Below the pieces are notes generated by a model. The model was not told where the DNA came from, ran no database searches, and saw nothing but the letters and a program-made list of their open reading frames with translations. DNA of 64,000 nt from Salinibaculum litoreum (GTDB lineage: Archaea; Halobacteriota; Halobacteria; Halobacteriales; Haloarculaceae): contig CP046866.1 of NCBI GenBank assembly GCA_009789175.1, positions 2,666,001-2,730,000 of the forward strand. The letters are read 5' to 3'. Shown piece by piece: positions 26,001 to 33,401 of the stretch. The position numbers and the translations under genes were made by a program. The first letter of the stretch is position 1. Each line of letters starts with the position of its first letter.

Positions 26001-26749
26001 TCTTCGATGGAGACGGCGTAGCCGTTCATGTAGACATCGAACATCTGGGACTTCTCGCGGTCGTTGCCCTGCTGTTCGAGTTTGAGTACGCCCGTGACTT
26101 CGACGTGGTCGCCCGCCGTCACCTCGCCGGTGATGTCGTCCTCGATGTTGACGTCGATACTCTGTGGCGTCTCGCCGCCGCGTAGCCCCTCGGGAGATTC
26201 CTGAATACGGAGCTTCTGTGCGTCGATGAACTCCGACTGGTCGAAGTTGATGCGAAAGGGGCCCTGTCGCTCACAGCCCTGGCACTCGTGGGGTTCCTGA
26301 AAATCGCCGTCGGACTGCGGGATGCGACTGAGGGTGCCACAGCGCTGGCACTCGAAGGCGGCGTTGGTAATCTTGGGGCGCACGTCCGTCGCCTTCCTGA
26401 CGATGCCTTTCACGGAGATGAGCGCGCCACGGTGGTCGGCGCGTATCTCACGGATATCCGTCGACTCGGGGAGGTTCTCGACGCGAACGTGGGCCTGCCC
26501 GAGCGAGACGTCGACAGGGAGGTCGTACAGCCGCAGGGCCTCTTCGGCGTACTCCCGGAGCTGTTGGGGCTTGTTGCGGAAGTCGTCCGCGAGCGCGGGG
26601 TCGAACCGGTAGAGGTCCTGCCAGTCGACGTACAGCGACTTCTGCTCGGTCGGGTAGCTCTGGGCGAGTTCCCCGATTTCGTTGCGATAGTAGTCGCGGT
26701 AGAACTCCTCGAACGTGTCGACGAGTTCGGTGTCGTCCGCGCGGGCCAT
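23087..26749 (-). CDS. mcm: MCM replicative helicase with intein
   Basis: A 1220-residue precursor: a 698-residue MCM interrupted by a 522-residue intein at residues 412-933. The N-terminal domain has a zinc motif (CQRCG ... CQGC, about 135-160) and an OB fold. The AAA+ part has Walker A GDPGTGKSAML, Walker B LADKGIAAVDELDKM and arginine-finger region LISRFDLIF; a winged helix ends the protein. The intein sits right after HEALEQQ, in the conserved region before SISVSKAGI. The ATG at 26749 (MARADDTELV) gives the usual haloarchaeal MCM start. MCM unwinds DNA at forks; it heads an operon with six downstream genes. Confidence 0.95.
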   Translation of the reverse strand: MARADDTELVDTFEEFYRDYYRNEIGELAQSYPTEQKSLYVDWQDLYRFDPALADDFRNKPQQLREYAEEALRLYDLPVDVSLGQAHVRVENLPESTDIREIRADHRGALISVKGIVRKATDVRPKITNAAFECQRCGTLSRIPQSDGDFQEPHECQGCERQGPFRINFDQSEFIDAQKLRIQESPEGLRGGETPQSIDVNIEDDITGEVTAGDHVEVTGVLKLEQQGNDREKSQMFDVYMNGYAVSIEDEQFEDMDITDEDKKEIVELSNEPGIYEKMVGAIAPSIYGYEKQKLAMILQLFSGVTKHLPDGSRIRGDLHMLLIGDPGTGKSAMLQYIRQIAPRSVYTSGKGASSAGLTAAAVRDDFGEGQQWTLEAGALVLADKGIAAVDELDKMESDDRSAMHEALEQQSYHPKTEVLLSDGRRIEIGEFVDNRIEANPDSVVDGVDCEILPTDDVGVHTVDLDDNSVEKTAVDRVSRHEAPEEFVRVTFSNGREVTVTPEHPMFVDNGDVGTVEARDIEPGEFVPAPRKLPNSAEGVDLADEPHVGKEKDVDLPGTLSPDLGEILGLLVAEGHSYAGSAHEIGFSNQDQRLLDRMGRLMESVFGMTSTDTTNEAGTVTKRWVSTKLYRWFEENFPDVMETARDKRIPAAVLGASEEVIRRFLVGAFAGDGGVESEAMSFATASERLARDYADALSKIGIASRIHYSKTEDSWKTYVMGDSTEEFVEQVVTEADDRYEKATAFVERSNETARHHDVLPTSAAREIRSLRSLVGLRRTGKFRPTLDEGYGVQVETVQDELTEIRDRIEIVRTALDAANDLASVRDASGWSARQLAERLDGVTQSTISYAENGGYDSDRRESLAARARKAIYDALDEAEQRSDGLEERCELRYYRVTEVETIPNEGEHACEWVYDVTVEPTNTFVSSGVVLHNSISVSKAGINATLKSRCSLLGAANPKYGRFDEYEPIGEQINLEPALISRFDLIFTVTDQPDEEKDANLAEHILQTNYAGELHTHRTETTASNFTEEEVETVTEEVAPTIEPDLLRKYIAYAKRNCFPTMTEEAKSEIQEFYVNLRSRGSDEDAAVPVTARKLEALVRLAEASARIRLSDTVEAEDASRAVDIVRYCLEDIGMDPETGEFDADMVETGTSKSQRDRIKDLLSLIENIEEEYDEGAPVDVILERAEEAGMESSKAEHEIEQLKQKGEVYEPQTDHLRTT
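23951..25516 (-). mobile_element. Intein in MCM with LAGLIDADG homing endonuclease and HTH
   Basis: In-frame 522-residue intein. Residue 1 is Ser (SYHPKTEVLLSDGR, block A), block B is VTVTPEHPMFV, the endonuclease blocks are LGEILGLLVAEGH (about 153-165) and RRFLVGAFAGDGG (about 251-263), block F is CEWVYDVTVEPTNTFVSSG, and it ends in HN before extein Ser. All splicing residues are present, so it should self-excise. A helix-turn-helix (about 415-445, WSARQLAERLDGVTQSTISY) lies between the endonuclease and block F and may help target DNA recognition. Confidence 0.93.
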
Positions 26750-27094
26750 CTGGTGAGGCTTGGGTAGTGCCCCATCCCTCAAGAAGGTTCGCAAACCCCG
26801 GTGGAAGTGGTCCGCCGGCTACATCGACCACTCGACTGCGACCCGACGACCCCCGAAACGATGGGGTGGGTCACAGTCAGGACGACGGGGACTCTTATCG
26901 AATGTGACTGCCGGCCGCTGCCGACCGGAGTGAAAGTAATTCCCACGCACTTGAACCGCAGGACTGCGAGGGTGCGGCAGACGAAAGAGAGGGGTTGACC
27001 TGTTCGCCGCGTCCGGGAGAGAGCGACTCCCCGAAGAGAGTCACTGCCGGCTCTAACCGACCCATTATCATCCCTGCTGCGGGTACCCTTCGGT
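26750..27094. other. Intergenic region upstream of mcm
   Basis: About 345 bp with no convincing gene. It contains an ORB-like G-string site at 26854-26870 about 105 bp upstream of the mcm start, and Pro/Gly/Cys-poor short ORFs that lack family support. A clear TATA box for mcm was not identified. Confidence 0.4.
26854..26870 (+). promoter_or_regulatory. Mini-ORB-like site upstream of mcm
   Basis: CGAAACGATGGGGTGGG differs by one base from the corresponding part of the right-hand origin ORB (GAAACGAAGGGGTGGG). The upstream half of the dyad (GTTCCA) is not conserved, so Orc1 binding is uncertain. Confidence 0.35.
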
Positions 27095-27220
27095 ATGCCT
27101 GCCGATAGCTCGCCGTCTGACGGTTCCACTGATGACGGCGAGCAGTCGGTGACCTGGTCCCAGTACTTATACATTTTGTCGGGTTGCGGGGCTGGCAACT
27201 CCGCGCTCCAGATTAAGTGA
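27095..27220 (+). CDS. Possible small ORF or remnant
   Basis: A 41-codon ORF, MPADSSPSDGSTDDGEQSVT, whose first half has the acidic Ser/Asp composition of haloarchaeal N-termini and whose second half uses rarer codons (TTA, ATT) and overlaps an AT-rich ACTTATACATTTTG. It may be a remnant, with the AT-rich part acting as promoter for the next gene. Confidence 0.25.
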   Translation: MPADSSPSDGSTDDGEQSVTWSQYLYILSGCGAGNSALQIK

Positions 27221-27241
27221 GAGACCGCCGAACGGTGGGGT

Positions 27242-27475
27242 ATGTCCCGACCAGCACAGCTTCAGGATACCGTTCGCCAGTTGCTGGCTGATGACGACAC
27301 CAGGGGAGTGTTTCTCGTACTCGTGGTCATCGGAGCGCTCTCGGGGGGCTATGCCGCCGGTAGCGTCCTCGCGGGCGAGCCGGTGACCCAGCAGGGCTGG
27401 CTGGGCCCGGTCGCACTCGGTCTCGGCACCGCATTGCTCGCGCTGCTGAATACGACCGACGAGACGGACGTGTAA
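27242..27475 (+). CDS. Small two-TM membrane protein
   Basis: A 77-residue protein (MSRPAQLQDTVRQLLADDDT) with two hydrophobic helices (GVFLVLVVIGALSGGYAAG, GWLGPVALGLGTALLALL). The next small gene starts 1 bp after its stop, so the two form a unit. Function is unknown. Confidence 0.7.
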   Translation: MSRPAQLQDTVRQLLADDDTRGVFLVLVVIGALSGGYAAGSVLAGEPVTQQGWLGPVALGLGTALLALLNTTDETDV

Positions 27476-27476
27476 A

Positions 27477-27617
27477 ATGGCCGACGACGGGACGACAGTC
27501 CTCGACCACCTCCGGCTGCTCAGCTACGTCGCCTTTCTCGGTGCCGCGGTCTTCCTTGGCCCGCTCGCAGCCGCGCTCGGACTGGCCCTCGCGTGGCTGG
27601 TGTTTCCTGACGAGTAA
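27477..27617 (+). CDS. Very small membrane protein
   Basis: A 46-residue protein, MADDGTTVLDHLRLLSYVAF, consisting of a short acidic head and one long or two short membrane helices (FLGAAVFLGPLAAALGLALA) with a WLVFPDE end. It starts 1 bp after the preceding stop and is probably translated with it. No family was recognised. Confidence 0.6.
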   Translation: MADDGTTVLDHLRLLSYVAFLGAAVFLGPLAAALGLALAWLVFPDE

Positions 27618-27667
27618 ACTCCCTTCGACAACTGGTCCGGAACGACGAAAAACGCGGTGGAGAAGCA

Positions 27668-27738
27668 TGGGATCGCCCGGATTCGAACCGGGGTCTTAGC
27701 CACCCAAGGGCTAGAGTATACCGCTAACCCACGATCCC
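27668..27738 (-). tRNA. tRNA-Pro (TGG)
   Basis: Read on the minus strand it forms a 7-bp acceptor stem (GGGATCG/CGATCCC), a D arm, an anticodon arm TAGCC-CTTGGGT-GGCTA with anticodon TGG, and a T arm containing GGTTCGAATCC. The discriminator is A and CCA is not encoded. No intron is present. Confidence 0.95.
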
Positions 27739-27825
27739 GCATCAGAACGTGTGCCCGACACGGAGTAAAGCGTTTCGTTGCACGCTGTCACAAAGATTTA
27801 CCCGGTGGCCTGTGAGAGAGAGGGT

Positions 27826-28830
27826 GTGCCCCGGTCCCGCGTCCAGGCGGTGCTGGCCGTGCTGGTCGGAGTGGCCACGCTGGCGACGGTGGCGATACTC
27901 TGGGAGGTGTTGCCGACGGTCTTTTTCGCGATTACTATTGCGTACGTGCTGTATCCGCTCCGACGCCGGCTGTACGAACACGGTGCGAGCGGGCGACTGG
28001 CGGCGGTGGTGTGTACAGCCAGTGCGTTCCTGGTGGGCGTGTTGTTGCTGGTGCCACTGGTCGGGGCGCTGTATTTCAGGCGACAGCAACTGTTCCGGTC
28101 GGTTCAGTCCCTTCCCGACATCGTCCCAGTTACCGTCGGTCGCTTTCAGTACACCATCGAACTGAATCAACTGACGAGCAGAGCGCAGGCCCTCTCTGGT
28201 GATGTCGCGGTTGCTGTCTTGCAGGCAGCGCCGGCCATCGCACTGAAACTGTTCCTGTTCACGCTGGTGGTGTACGCCCTGTTGCGCCGTCCACACACTA
28301 TCCGGCGGGCACTGTTGCGTCCGGTGCCCAACCGGTATCACGACATCGTACTGGTCTTTCACGAGCGGACACGGTCGATTCTGTACGCCATCTACGTCGT
28401 GCAGGCGGCCGTCGCCTTCGGAACCTTCCTCATCGGCTACGTCAGTTTCCTTTTGCTGGGTTACGAGTCGGCGTTTACCCTGGCGGTCATCGGCGGCGTC
28501 TTGCAGTTCATCCCGATTCTCGGGCCGAGTGTCCTCGTCGTCGCGCTGGCCGGCGCCGAACTCATCGCGGCGGACGTGACCGGCGCGGTGACGATTCTGG
28601 TCATTGGCCTCGTCGTCATCGGGTTCCTGCCGGACGCGCTCATCCGCCCGCGACTGGCCCGGCTGACAGCGGGGATGCCCGGCAGTCTCTACTTCGTCGG
28701 CTTTACCGGCGGTATCCTCTCGGTTGGGATTGTCGGCCTCGTCGCCGGCCCTGTCGTGGTCGCGTTGCTCGCGGAAGCGGTCTCACTACTGACCGAGGAG
28801 ACGACGAGCGTCCAGCAACGGCCCGACTAG
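27826..28830 (+). CDS. AI-2E/PerM-family membrane transporter
   Basis: A 334-residue membrane protein with about eight hydrophobic helices. The family signature is the central region with LRPVPNRYHDIVLVFHERTR (about 180-200), followed by LQFIPILGPSVLVV and GFLPDALIRPRLAR. The superfamily includes putative autoinducer exporters and Na+/H+ antiporters; substrate is unknown. The GTG at 27826 has a GAGAGAG ribosome-binding stretch just upstream; a TTG 48 bp earlier is less likely. It starts about 90 bp beyond the tRNA-Pro gene. Confidence 0.85.
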   Translation: MPRSRVQAVLAVLVGVATLATVAILWEVLPTVFFAITIAYVLYPLRRRLYEHGASGRLAAVVCTASAFLVGVLLLVPLVGALYFRRQQLFRSVQSLPDIVPVTVGRFQYTIELNQLTSRAQALSGDVAVAVLQAAPAIALKLFLFTLVVYALLRRPHTIRRALLRPVPNRYHDIVLVFHERTRSILYAIYVVQAAVAFGTFLIGYVSFLLLGYESAFTLAVIGGVLQFIPILGPSVLVVALAGAELIAADVTGAVTILVIGLVVIGFLPDALIRPRLARLTAGMPGSLYFVGFTGGILSVGIVGLVAGPVVVALLAEAVSLLTEETTSVQQRPD

Positions 28831-28848
28831 TGTGGGTTCACGACGGTC

Positions 28849-29646
28849 TCAGGCCGTCTCTATCGGCCGGCCTGCAGCCTTCCACTCGGTGAGACTGCCC
28901 TCGTAGAAGGCGAGGTTCTCGTAGCCGAGATGGCGGAGCACGACGTAGGTGTGGCTGATACGCCGCGCGGTGTTGCAGTACAGCAAGACGCGCTTGTCGG
29001 GTGTGATGCCGCGCTCGTCGAGAATGGCCCGCATCTCCTCGTCGGGTTTGAGGCCGCGGGTCTCGTCGTCGACGAGTTCCCGCCAATCCAGTCGGACGGC
29101 ACTCGGGATGTGACCCTCCTCGTACTCCCAGTCCTCACGGGTGTCGACGATGACGGTCCCGGGGTCGTCGGTGGCCTCGGCGACGGCGTCGGCATTGACC
29201 AGCGGCGTCTCTTCGAGTGGGTGGACCTCGTAGTCGGTCGCCTTGACGGCGGGCGTATCGCTCGTGGTCTCGTACTCGCGTTGCCAGGCGCTGAAGTCGC
29301 CATCGAGCAAGTGCAACCGCTCTGGCGGGTGTCCATAGAGCTGGGCAGTCACGAGCAGGCGCGCGGCGAACACGCCGTGGTGGTCGTCGTAGGCGACGAG
29401 GTGGTCAGCACGCTCGATGCCGGCCTCGCCCAGTAGCGCCCCGAAGGCGTCTTCGCCGGGCAACATTCCGTTGCCGTCGCCGCCCTCGGCAGCGTGCTCG
29501 TCGGCACGGAACGAGTCGAAGGGAATGCTGACGGCACCCGGGACGTGCCCGATGCCGTCGTACTCCCAGGCGTCGCGGACATCGACCACGCGGACCTCGT
29601 CGCGGTGGTCGGTCAACCACGACGGAGCAACGACGATGTCGGTCAT
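28849..29646 (-). CDS. Thiosulfate/3-mercaptopyruvate-type sulfurtransferase
   Basis: A 265-residue two-domain rhodanese. The N-terminal inactive domain has VVDVRDAWEYDGIGHVPGAV; the C-terminal domain has VIVDTREDWEYEEGHIPSAV and the catalytic Cys in VLLYCNTARRISHT. The CNTARR loop is of the thiosulfate sulfurtransferase type. It is divergent from a second sulfurtransferase at 29902, suggesting shared use in sulfur transfer or cyanide detoxification. Confidence 0.88.
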   Translation of the reverse strand: MTDIVVAPSWLTDHRDEVRVVDVRDAWEYDGIGHVPGAVSIPFDSFRADEHAAEGGDGNGMLPGEDAFGALLGEAGIERADHLVAYDDHHGVFAARLLVTAQLYGHPPERLHLLDGDFSAWQREYETTSDTPAVKATDYEVHPLEETPLVNADAVAEATDDPGTVIVDTREDWEYEEGHIPSAVRLDWRELVDDETRGLKPDEEMRAILDERGITPDKRVLLYCNTARRISHTYVVLRHLGYENLAFYEGSLTEWKAAGRPIETA

Positions 29647-29901
29647 CGGCGGGAATTATGCGCCGACCCGCTTGAACGTGTCCGTCTGGCTGCCTCGAAG
29701 GTACTGGCAAAAAACACCGTAAGATGCGTGGGCCGGTCAGAGCCGCCCTCACAACCCGGGGTGTGTGGTCTCGGTATGAGATTCTCTCGCACATACATAC
29801 GGCTCGATAGAGGCAGAATGTGCCGGCACAGGGGAGGAGTGGTCTCTTATGCCGAGACTGTCACGACTATATGTGTGGTTGTCGTATAGTGTAACGCAAC
29901 C

Positions 29902-30765
29902 ATGAGCGATTACGCCAAAGACGTACTCGTCTCGGCGGACTGGGTCGAAGCCCGCCTCGACGAGTTCCAGAGCGATGACCCCGACCACCGACTGGTCGAG
30001 GTCGACGTCGACACGGAACTGTACGACGAGAGTCACGCCCCCGGTGCCATCGGCTTCAACTGGGAGACGCAACTGCAGGACCAGACCACGCGGGACATCC
30101 TCTCGAAGGAGGACTTCGAGGACCTGCTTGGCAGCCACGGCATCAGCGAGGACTCGACGGTCGTCCTCTACGGTGACAATTCCAACTGGTTTGCGGCTTA
30201 CACATACTGGCAGTTCAAGTACTACGGCCACGACGACGTGAAGCTGCTCGACGGCGGCCGCGAGTACTGGGAGGACAACGACTACCAGACGACCGACGAG
30301 GTTCCGGACTTCTCCGAGGTCGAGTACAACGCCTCCGGCCCGCGCGAGTCTATCCGCGCCTACCGCGAGGATGTCGAAAACGCCATCGAACGCGGCGTCC
30401 CGCTCGTTGACGTTCGCTCGCCCGAAGAGTTCTCCGGCGAGATTCTCGCACCCCCCGGCCTGCAGGAGACCGCCCAGCGCGGCGGCCACATCCCCGGCGC
30501 ACAGAACATCTCCTGGGCTGCCGTCACCAACGACGACGGCACCTTCAAGGACGTTGCAGACCTCGAAGAGCTCTACGCCGAGAAGGGCATCGACGGCGAC
30601 AGCACCACCGTCGCCTACTGCCGCATTGGCGAGCGTTCCTCGGTCGCCTGGTTCGCTCTGCACGAACTGCTCGGCTACGAGGACGCCATTAACTACGACG
30701 GCTCCTGGACCGAGTGGGGCAACCTCGTCGGCGCACCCATCGAGAAGGGCGAAGCGGACGACTAA
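29902..30765 (+). CDS. Thiosulfate sulfurtransferase
   Basis: A 287-residue tandem rhodanese. The first domain contains RLVEVDVDTELYDESHAPGA and VVLYGDNSNWFAAY (no catalytic Cys); the second contains VPLVDVRSPEEFSGE and the active loop VAYCRIGERSSVAWF with catalytic Cys. The CRIGERS loop is typical of the actinobacterial/haloarchaeal SseA-like thiosulfate enzymes. A TATA-like CTATATG at 29868-29874 lies about 31 bp before the ATG. It is divergent from the paralogue at 28849. Confidence 0.9.
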   Translation: MSDYAKDVLVSADWVEARLDEFQSDDPDHRLVEVDVDTELYDESHAPGAIGFNWETQLQDQTTRDILSKEDFEDLLGSHGISEDSTVVLYGDNSNWFAAYTYWQFKYYGHDDVKLLDGGREYWEDNDYQTTDEVPDFSEVEYNASGPRESIRAYREDVENAIERGVPLVDVRSPEEFSGEILAPPGLQETAQRGGHIPGAQNISWAAVTNDDGTFKDVADLEELYAEKGIDGDSTTVAYCRIGERSSVAWFALHELLGYEDAINYDGSWTEWGNLVGAPIEKGEADD

Positions 30766-30789
30766 GTAGCGTCGTACTCTCCTTGCCTT

Positions 30790-31137
30790 TTAGAGTGTCA
30801 GTAGCGTCACAGCGTTGACTGCGACGACGACGAGCGAGACGAGCGAAAAGGCGAGCAGGACGACACTCGCCTGCTGGTCGGGCAACCGCCACCACAGCAG
30901 GACCACGAGCAGGAGTGCGACGAACTTCAGCAGGCCGATGCCGGGCGTCCCGTAGGTTTCGATGAAGGCCACGGCGACGGTATTGCCCTCGCTGGCTCCC
31001 CTTCCGAGACCGACGATAGTCGTCACCACGTCGAAAACCGTGGCAACGATGACGACACTCCACAGTACCGCATCCGACTCCGAGAGCGTGCGGGCAGTGT
31101 CGCCGGAGAGCAAGCCGGTGGAACGCTCGGCGGGCAT
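30790..31137 (-). CDS. DUF5658-like membrane protein
   Basis: A 115-residue protein with three membrane helices. VVIVATVFDVVTTIVGLGRG followed by ASEGN and FIETYGTPGIGLLKF is the pattern of a widespread haloarchaeal small membrane family (DUF5658-like). Function is unknown. It is convergent with the sulfurtransferase gene. Confidence 0.72.
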   Translation of the reverse strand: MPAERSTGLLSGDTARTLSESDAVLWSVVIVATVFDVVTTIVGLGRGASEGNTVAVAFIETYGTPGIGLLKFVALLLVVLLWWRLPDQQASVVLLAFSLVSLVVVAVNAVTLLTL

Positions 31138-31218
31138 CGTACTCCGGGAGGGAGACGTGCCACCGTCGTAAAATTTCGGACCGAGAGTTACAAACGGTGG
31201 GCAGTCGATAGACGGAGT

Positions 31219-31833
31219 ATGAACGGTAGCGAACTCGTCGAGGCCGTCCGCGAGGCTACGAAGACGGAGCTCTCCCGGCTCGGTTCCTCGAAGTCACTGT
31301 ACGCAGATACCGAAGGCGAGATGGAACCGGACGCGGTGCGTGCCGCAGCAGCCGACAACGCCCACCACGCCGCCGAGACGGTCGCCGGCTGGACCGACGA
31401 CGATGTCGACGGCGTGTTTGCGGCCGCAAGCGAGGGCGAGCGCGCCCGCGCCGAGGAACTCGCCGACAAACTCGATGACTACGAGCCCGGGAGTCCGCCG
31501 GCGGCCGTCGACGCCTTGCAGGACCTGACGACGCCAGTCGAGCGCCTCGGCGGTCTCGTCGGATGGACACTGGTCACCGAAGAGAAAGCCAGCCAGTGCT
31601 CCGGCTTCTTCACTGGACAGGCCGACCCACAGACGGCGAGCCTGTTCCGCGGGTACGGCGGCGACTACGAGGACCTCCGAGCGGATGCTCTCGACGCGCT
31701 GGCAAACGCCTGTGGTGACGAGACCGACTGGGACAGTGCTCAGGCGGCAGCCACCGATGTTGTCGAAGCTGCCTACGACGAATACTTCGAGACGCTGGAG
31801 GAGTTGGGCGTCAACCCGAAACCGGTCTGTTGA
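31219..31833 (+). CDS. Conserved helical protein, function unknown
   Basis: A 204-residue acidic, helix-rich protein: MNGSELVEAVREATKTELSR, then SRLGSSKSLYADTEGEMEPD, with recurring His/Glu (AADNAHHAAETVAGW) in a ferritin-like spacing. Close relatives are common in haloarchaea and have been named variously, including rubrerythrin-like and antitermination protein, without evidence. No clear metal motif set (ExxH twice) is visible, so I leave function open. Confidence 0.7.
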   Translation: MNGSELVEAVREATKTELSRLGSSKSLYADTEGEMEPDAVRAAAADNAHHAAETVAGWTDDDVDGVFAAASEGERARAEELADKLDDYEPGSPPAAVDALQDLTTPVERLGGLVGWTLVTEEKASQCSGFFTGQADPQTASLFRGYGGDYEDLRADALDALANACGDETDWDSAQAAATDVVEAAYDEYFETLEELGVNPKPVC

Positions 31834-31865
31834 GCCGGACTGTTGGTACTGGAACGCGGACTGTT

Positions 31866-32651
31866 TTAGCTCCGCGTCGACCCACCGTCGACGGCAAGCG
31901 CTGCTCCGTTGACGTAACTCGCTCGCGGACTCGACAGAAACGCCACGACATCGCCCAGTTCGCGTGGTTCCCCGATGCGCTCTGCGGGTACGTCTGTGGC
32001 CCAGTCACGATATCCTGCCTCGTAATCGCTTACCTCTCCACGCTCGACGGCTGTCTCGATGAGCTCCTCGATGCGGGCGGTTTCGTGTGCACCAGGTAAT
32101 ACGGCGTTTGCCCGAATCGCGGGGGCCATCTCCCGGGAGAGCGTCTTGACCAGCCCGATGACCGCTCGCCGAACCGCATTCGAGAGTAACAGCCCTTCCC
32201 GGACTTCCCGCACTGTCCGTGAGGTAATCGCCACCAGCGTCCCTTCTTTCGAGTCCCGGAGGTACGGCACCGTCTCCCGCAGCGTCCAGACGACGCTCAT
32301 GACGAGCATGTCGTAGGCCTGGTACCAGTCGCGGTCTGCCAGTTCCTCGAAGGACCCACTGGGCGGCCCGCCGGCGCTGGTGACGACGTGGTCGATACCG
32401 CCGAAGGACTCGGCCGTCTCCGCGACGAACGCGGCGACGTGGTCCGGGTCGGTGATGTCCGCCTCGACTGCCAGTACGTCGCCGTCGCCGGTCGCTTCCA
32501 GTGTCTCACGTGCGTCCTCGACGTGCTCGGGAGTCGTCCCGCAGACGGCTACGTCAGCCCCCTCCCGAGCGAACGCCGCCGCACTTGCCAGTCCGAGGCC
32601 ACTCGTCGCGGCGGTACACAGTACTGCCGACTCCGCGAGTTCGAGGTCCAT
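31866..32651 (-). CDS. SDR-fold protein lacking catalytic Tyr and Lys
   Basis: A 261-residue short-chain dehydrogenase fold: cofactor loop TAATSGLGLASA, adenine-site EADITDPDHV, SAGGPPSGSFEEL and C-terminal VNGAALAVDGGST. The catalytic Ser is in ITSRTVRE, but the YxxxK position reads SNAVRRAVIGL, with Tyr and Lys replaced by Asn and Arg. A known subgroup of FabG-like proteins has this replacement; activity is uncertain. The start at 32651 (MDLELAESAV) is preferred to an ATG 9 bp upstream. Confidence 0.82.
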   Translation of the reverse strand: MDLELAESAVLCTAATSGLGLASAAAFAREGADVAVCGTTPEHVEDARETLEATGDGDVLAVEADITDPDHVAAFVAETAESFGGIDHVVTSAGGPPSGSFEELADRDWYQAYDMLVMSVVWTLRETVPYLRDSKEGTLVAITSRTVREVREGLLLSNAVRRAVIGLVKTLSREMAPAIRANAVLPGAHETARIEELIETAVERGEVSDYEAGYRDWATDVPAERIGEPRELGDVVAFLSSPRASYVNGAALAVDGGSTRS

Positions 32652-32736
32652 ACCTGACACACGACCAAGGATAACTAAACAGCACTGGACTGCCCAGGTT
32701 GACTATGAATAGCCCGAACGTCGCCGCCGGCTGCGT

Positions 32737-33198
32737 CTAGCTGCCCCAGAAATTGTCTCGACTGCCCAGCCGCGGCCCCTCGTCTTCCTCCTCCCCGTCG
32801 TCTTCGTCTTCGCTGTCGGCGTCGATTGCTTCGTCCTCGGGTTCGTCGTCTTCTGGCTCGTCGTCCATCTCCAGGCGTTCGAGTTCCTCGGCACGGGCGT
32901 GGTTGGAGTGGACTTTGGTCACCTTCACGCGGGCTCTGGCCGGCGGCAGGACGCCGTCGACCATGATAATAAATCCGTCTTCCGTCCGTCCGACGCCAGC
33001 CCCGCTCTCGTGGATATCCTCGATATCGACGACGACTTCCTCGCCTATCTGCACAGGCTGGGATTTGAGGTCCTCGATGGGCTGATTGTAGTGGTTACAC
33101 CACTCTGCCCCACCACGGTCACCGTAGTGCTGGCACCCCATCCCCTCGATGCGTTCGGAGAAACTGGGGCAGTCGTCGGCGAGCGGACAGTCGGCCAT
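32737..33198 (-). CDS. TRAM-domain protein with zinc-binding Cys
   Basis: A 153-residue protein. An N-terminal Cys/His cluster (CPLADDCPSFSERIEGMGCQ, then WCNHY) precedes a TRAM domain (about 48-105: VQIGEEVVVDIEDIHESGAG, DGFIIMVDGVLPPARARVKV) and an acidic tail rich in Glu/Asp. TRAM domains bind RNA; haloarchaeal TRAM proteins are proposed RNA chaperones. The acidic tail is low complexity. It is divergent from nothing; the structured repeat element lies in its promoter region. Confidence 0.85.
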   Translation of the reverse strand: MADCPLADDCPSFSERIEGMGCQHYGDRGGAEWCNHYNQPIEDLKSQPVQIGEEVVVDIEDIHESGAGVGRTEDGFIIMVDGVLPPARARVKVTKVHSNHARAEELERLEMDDEPEDDEPEDEAIDADSEDEDDGEEEDEGPRLGSRDNFWGS

Positions 33199-33243
33199 GG
33201 AGCGGTGTAATCCGGGGGTGAATGTAACGCTTTCCCTCCGACA

Positions 33244-33344
33244 CCACCTTTTTTCACCGGGGCCTCACGCCTCCTCCGAGGCGCTCGACCCCGGGCAAAA
33301 AACGTGGGCGAAAAAAGCCGGTCACTCACTTTGCTCGTGACCGG
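33244..33344. repeat. Structured intergenic element, single copy (locus 1)
   Basis: From left to right: box 1 CCACCTTTTTT (33244-33254); stem-loop 1 with outer arms CGGGG/CCCCG and inner arms CGCCTC/GAGGCG; box 2 with ACGTGGGCG between A-runs (33296-33316); stem-loop 2 with arms CCGGTCAC/GTGACCGG (33318-33344). The same order occurs in the 171-bp array and near 63.9 kb with different stem sequences. Read from the minus strand it lies downstream of the gene at 33402, as a terminator would. Function is inferred, structure is seen. Confidence 0.8.
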
Positions 33345-33401
33345 TTGCTGTTCTAGCCTTCCCGCTACCGCCACCGCCAGCTCCGCTATCGCCCCGCACC
33401 G

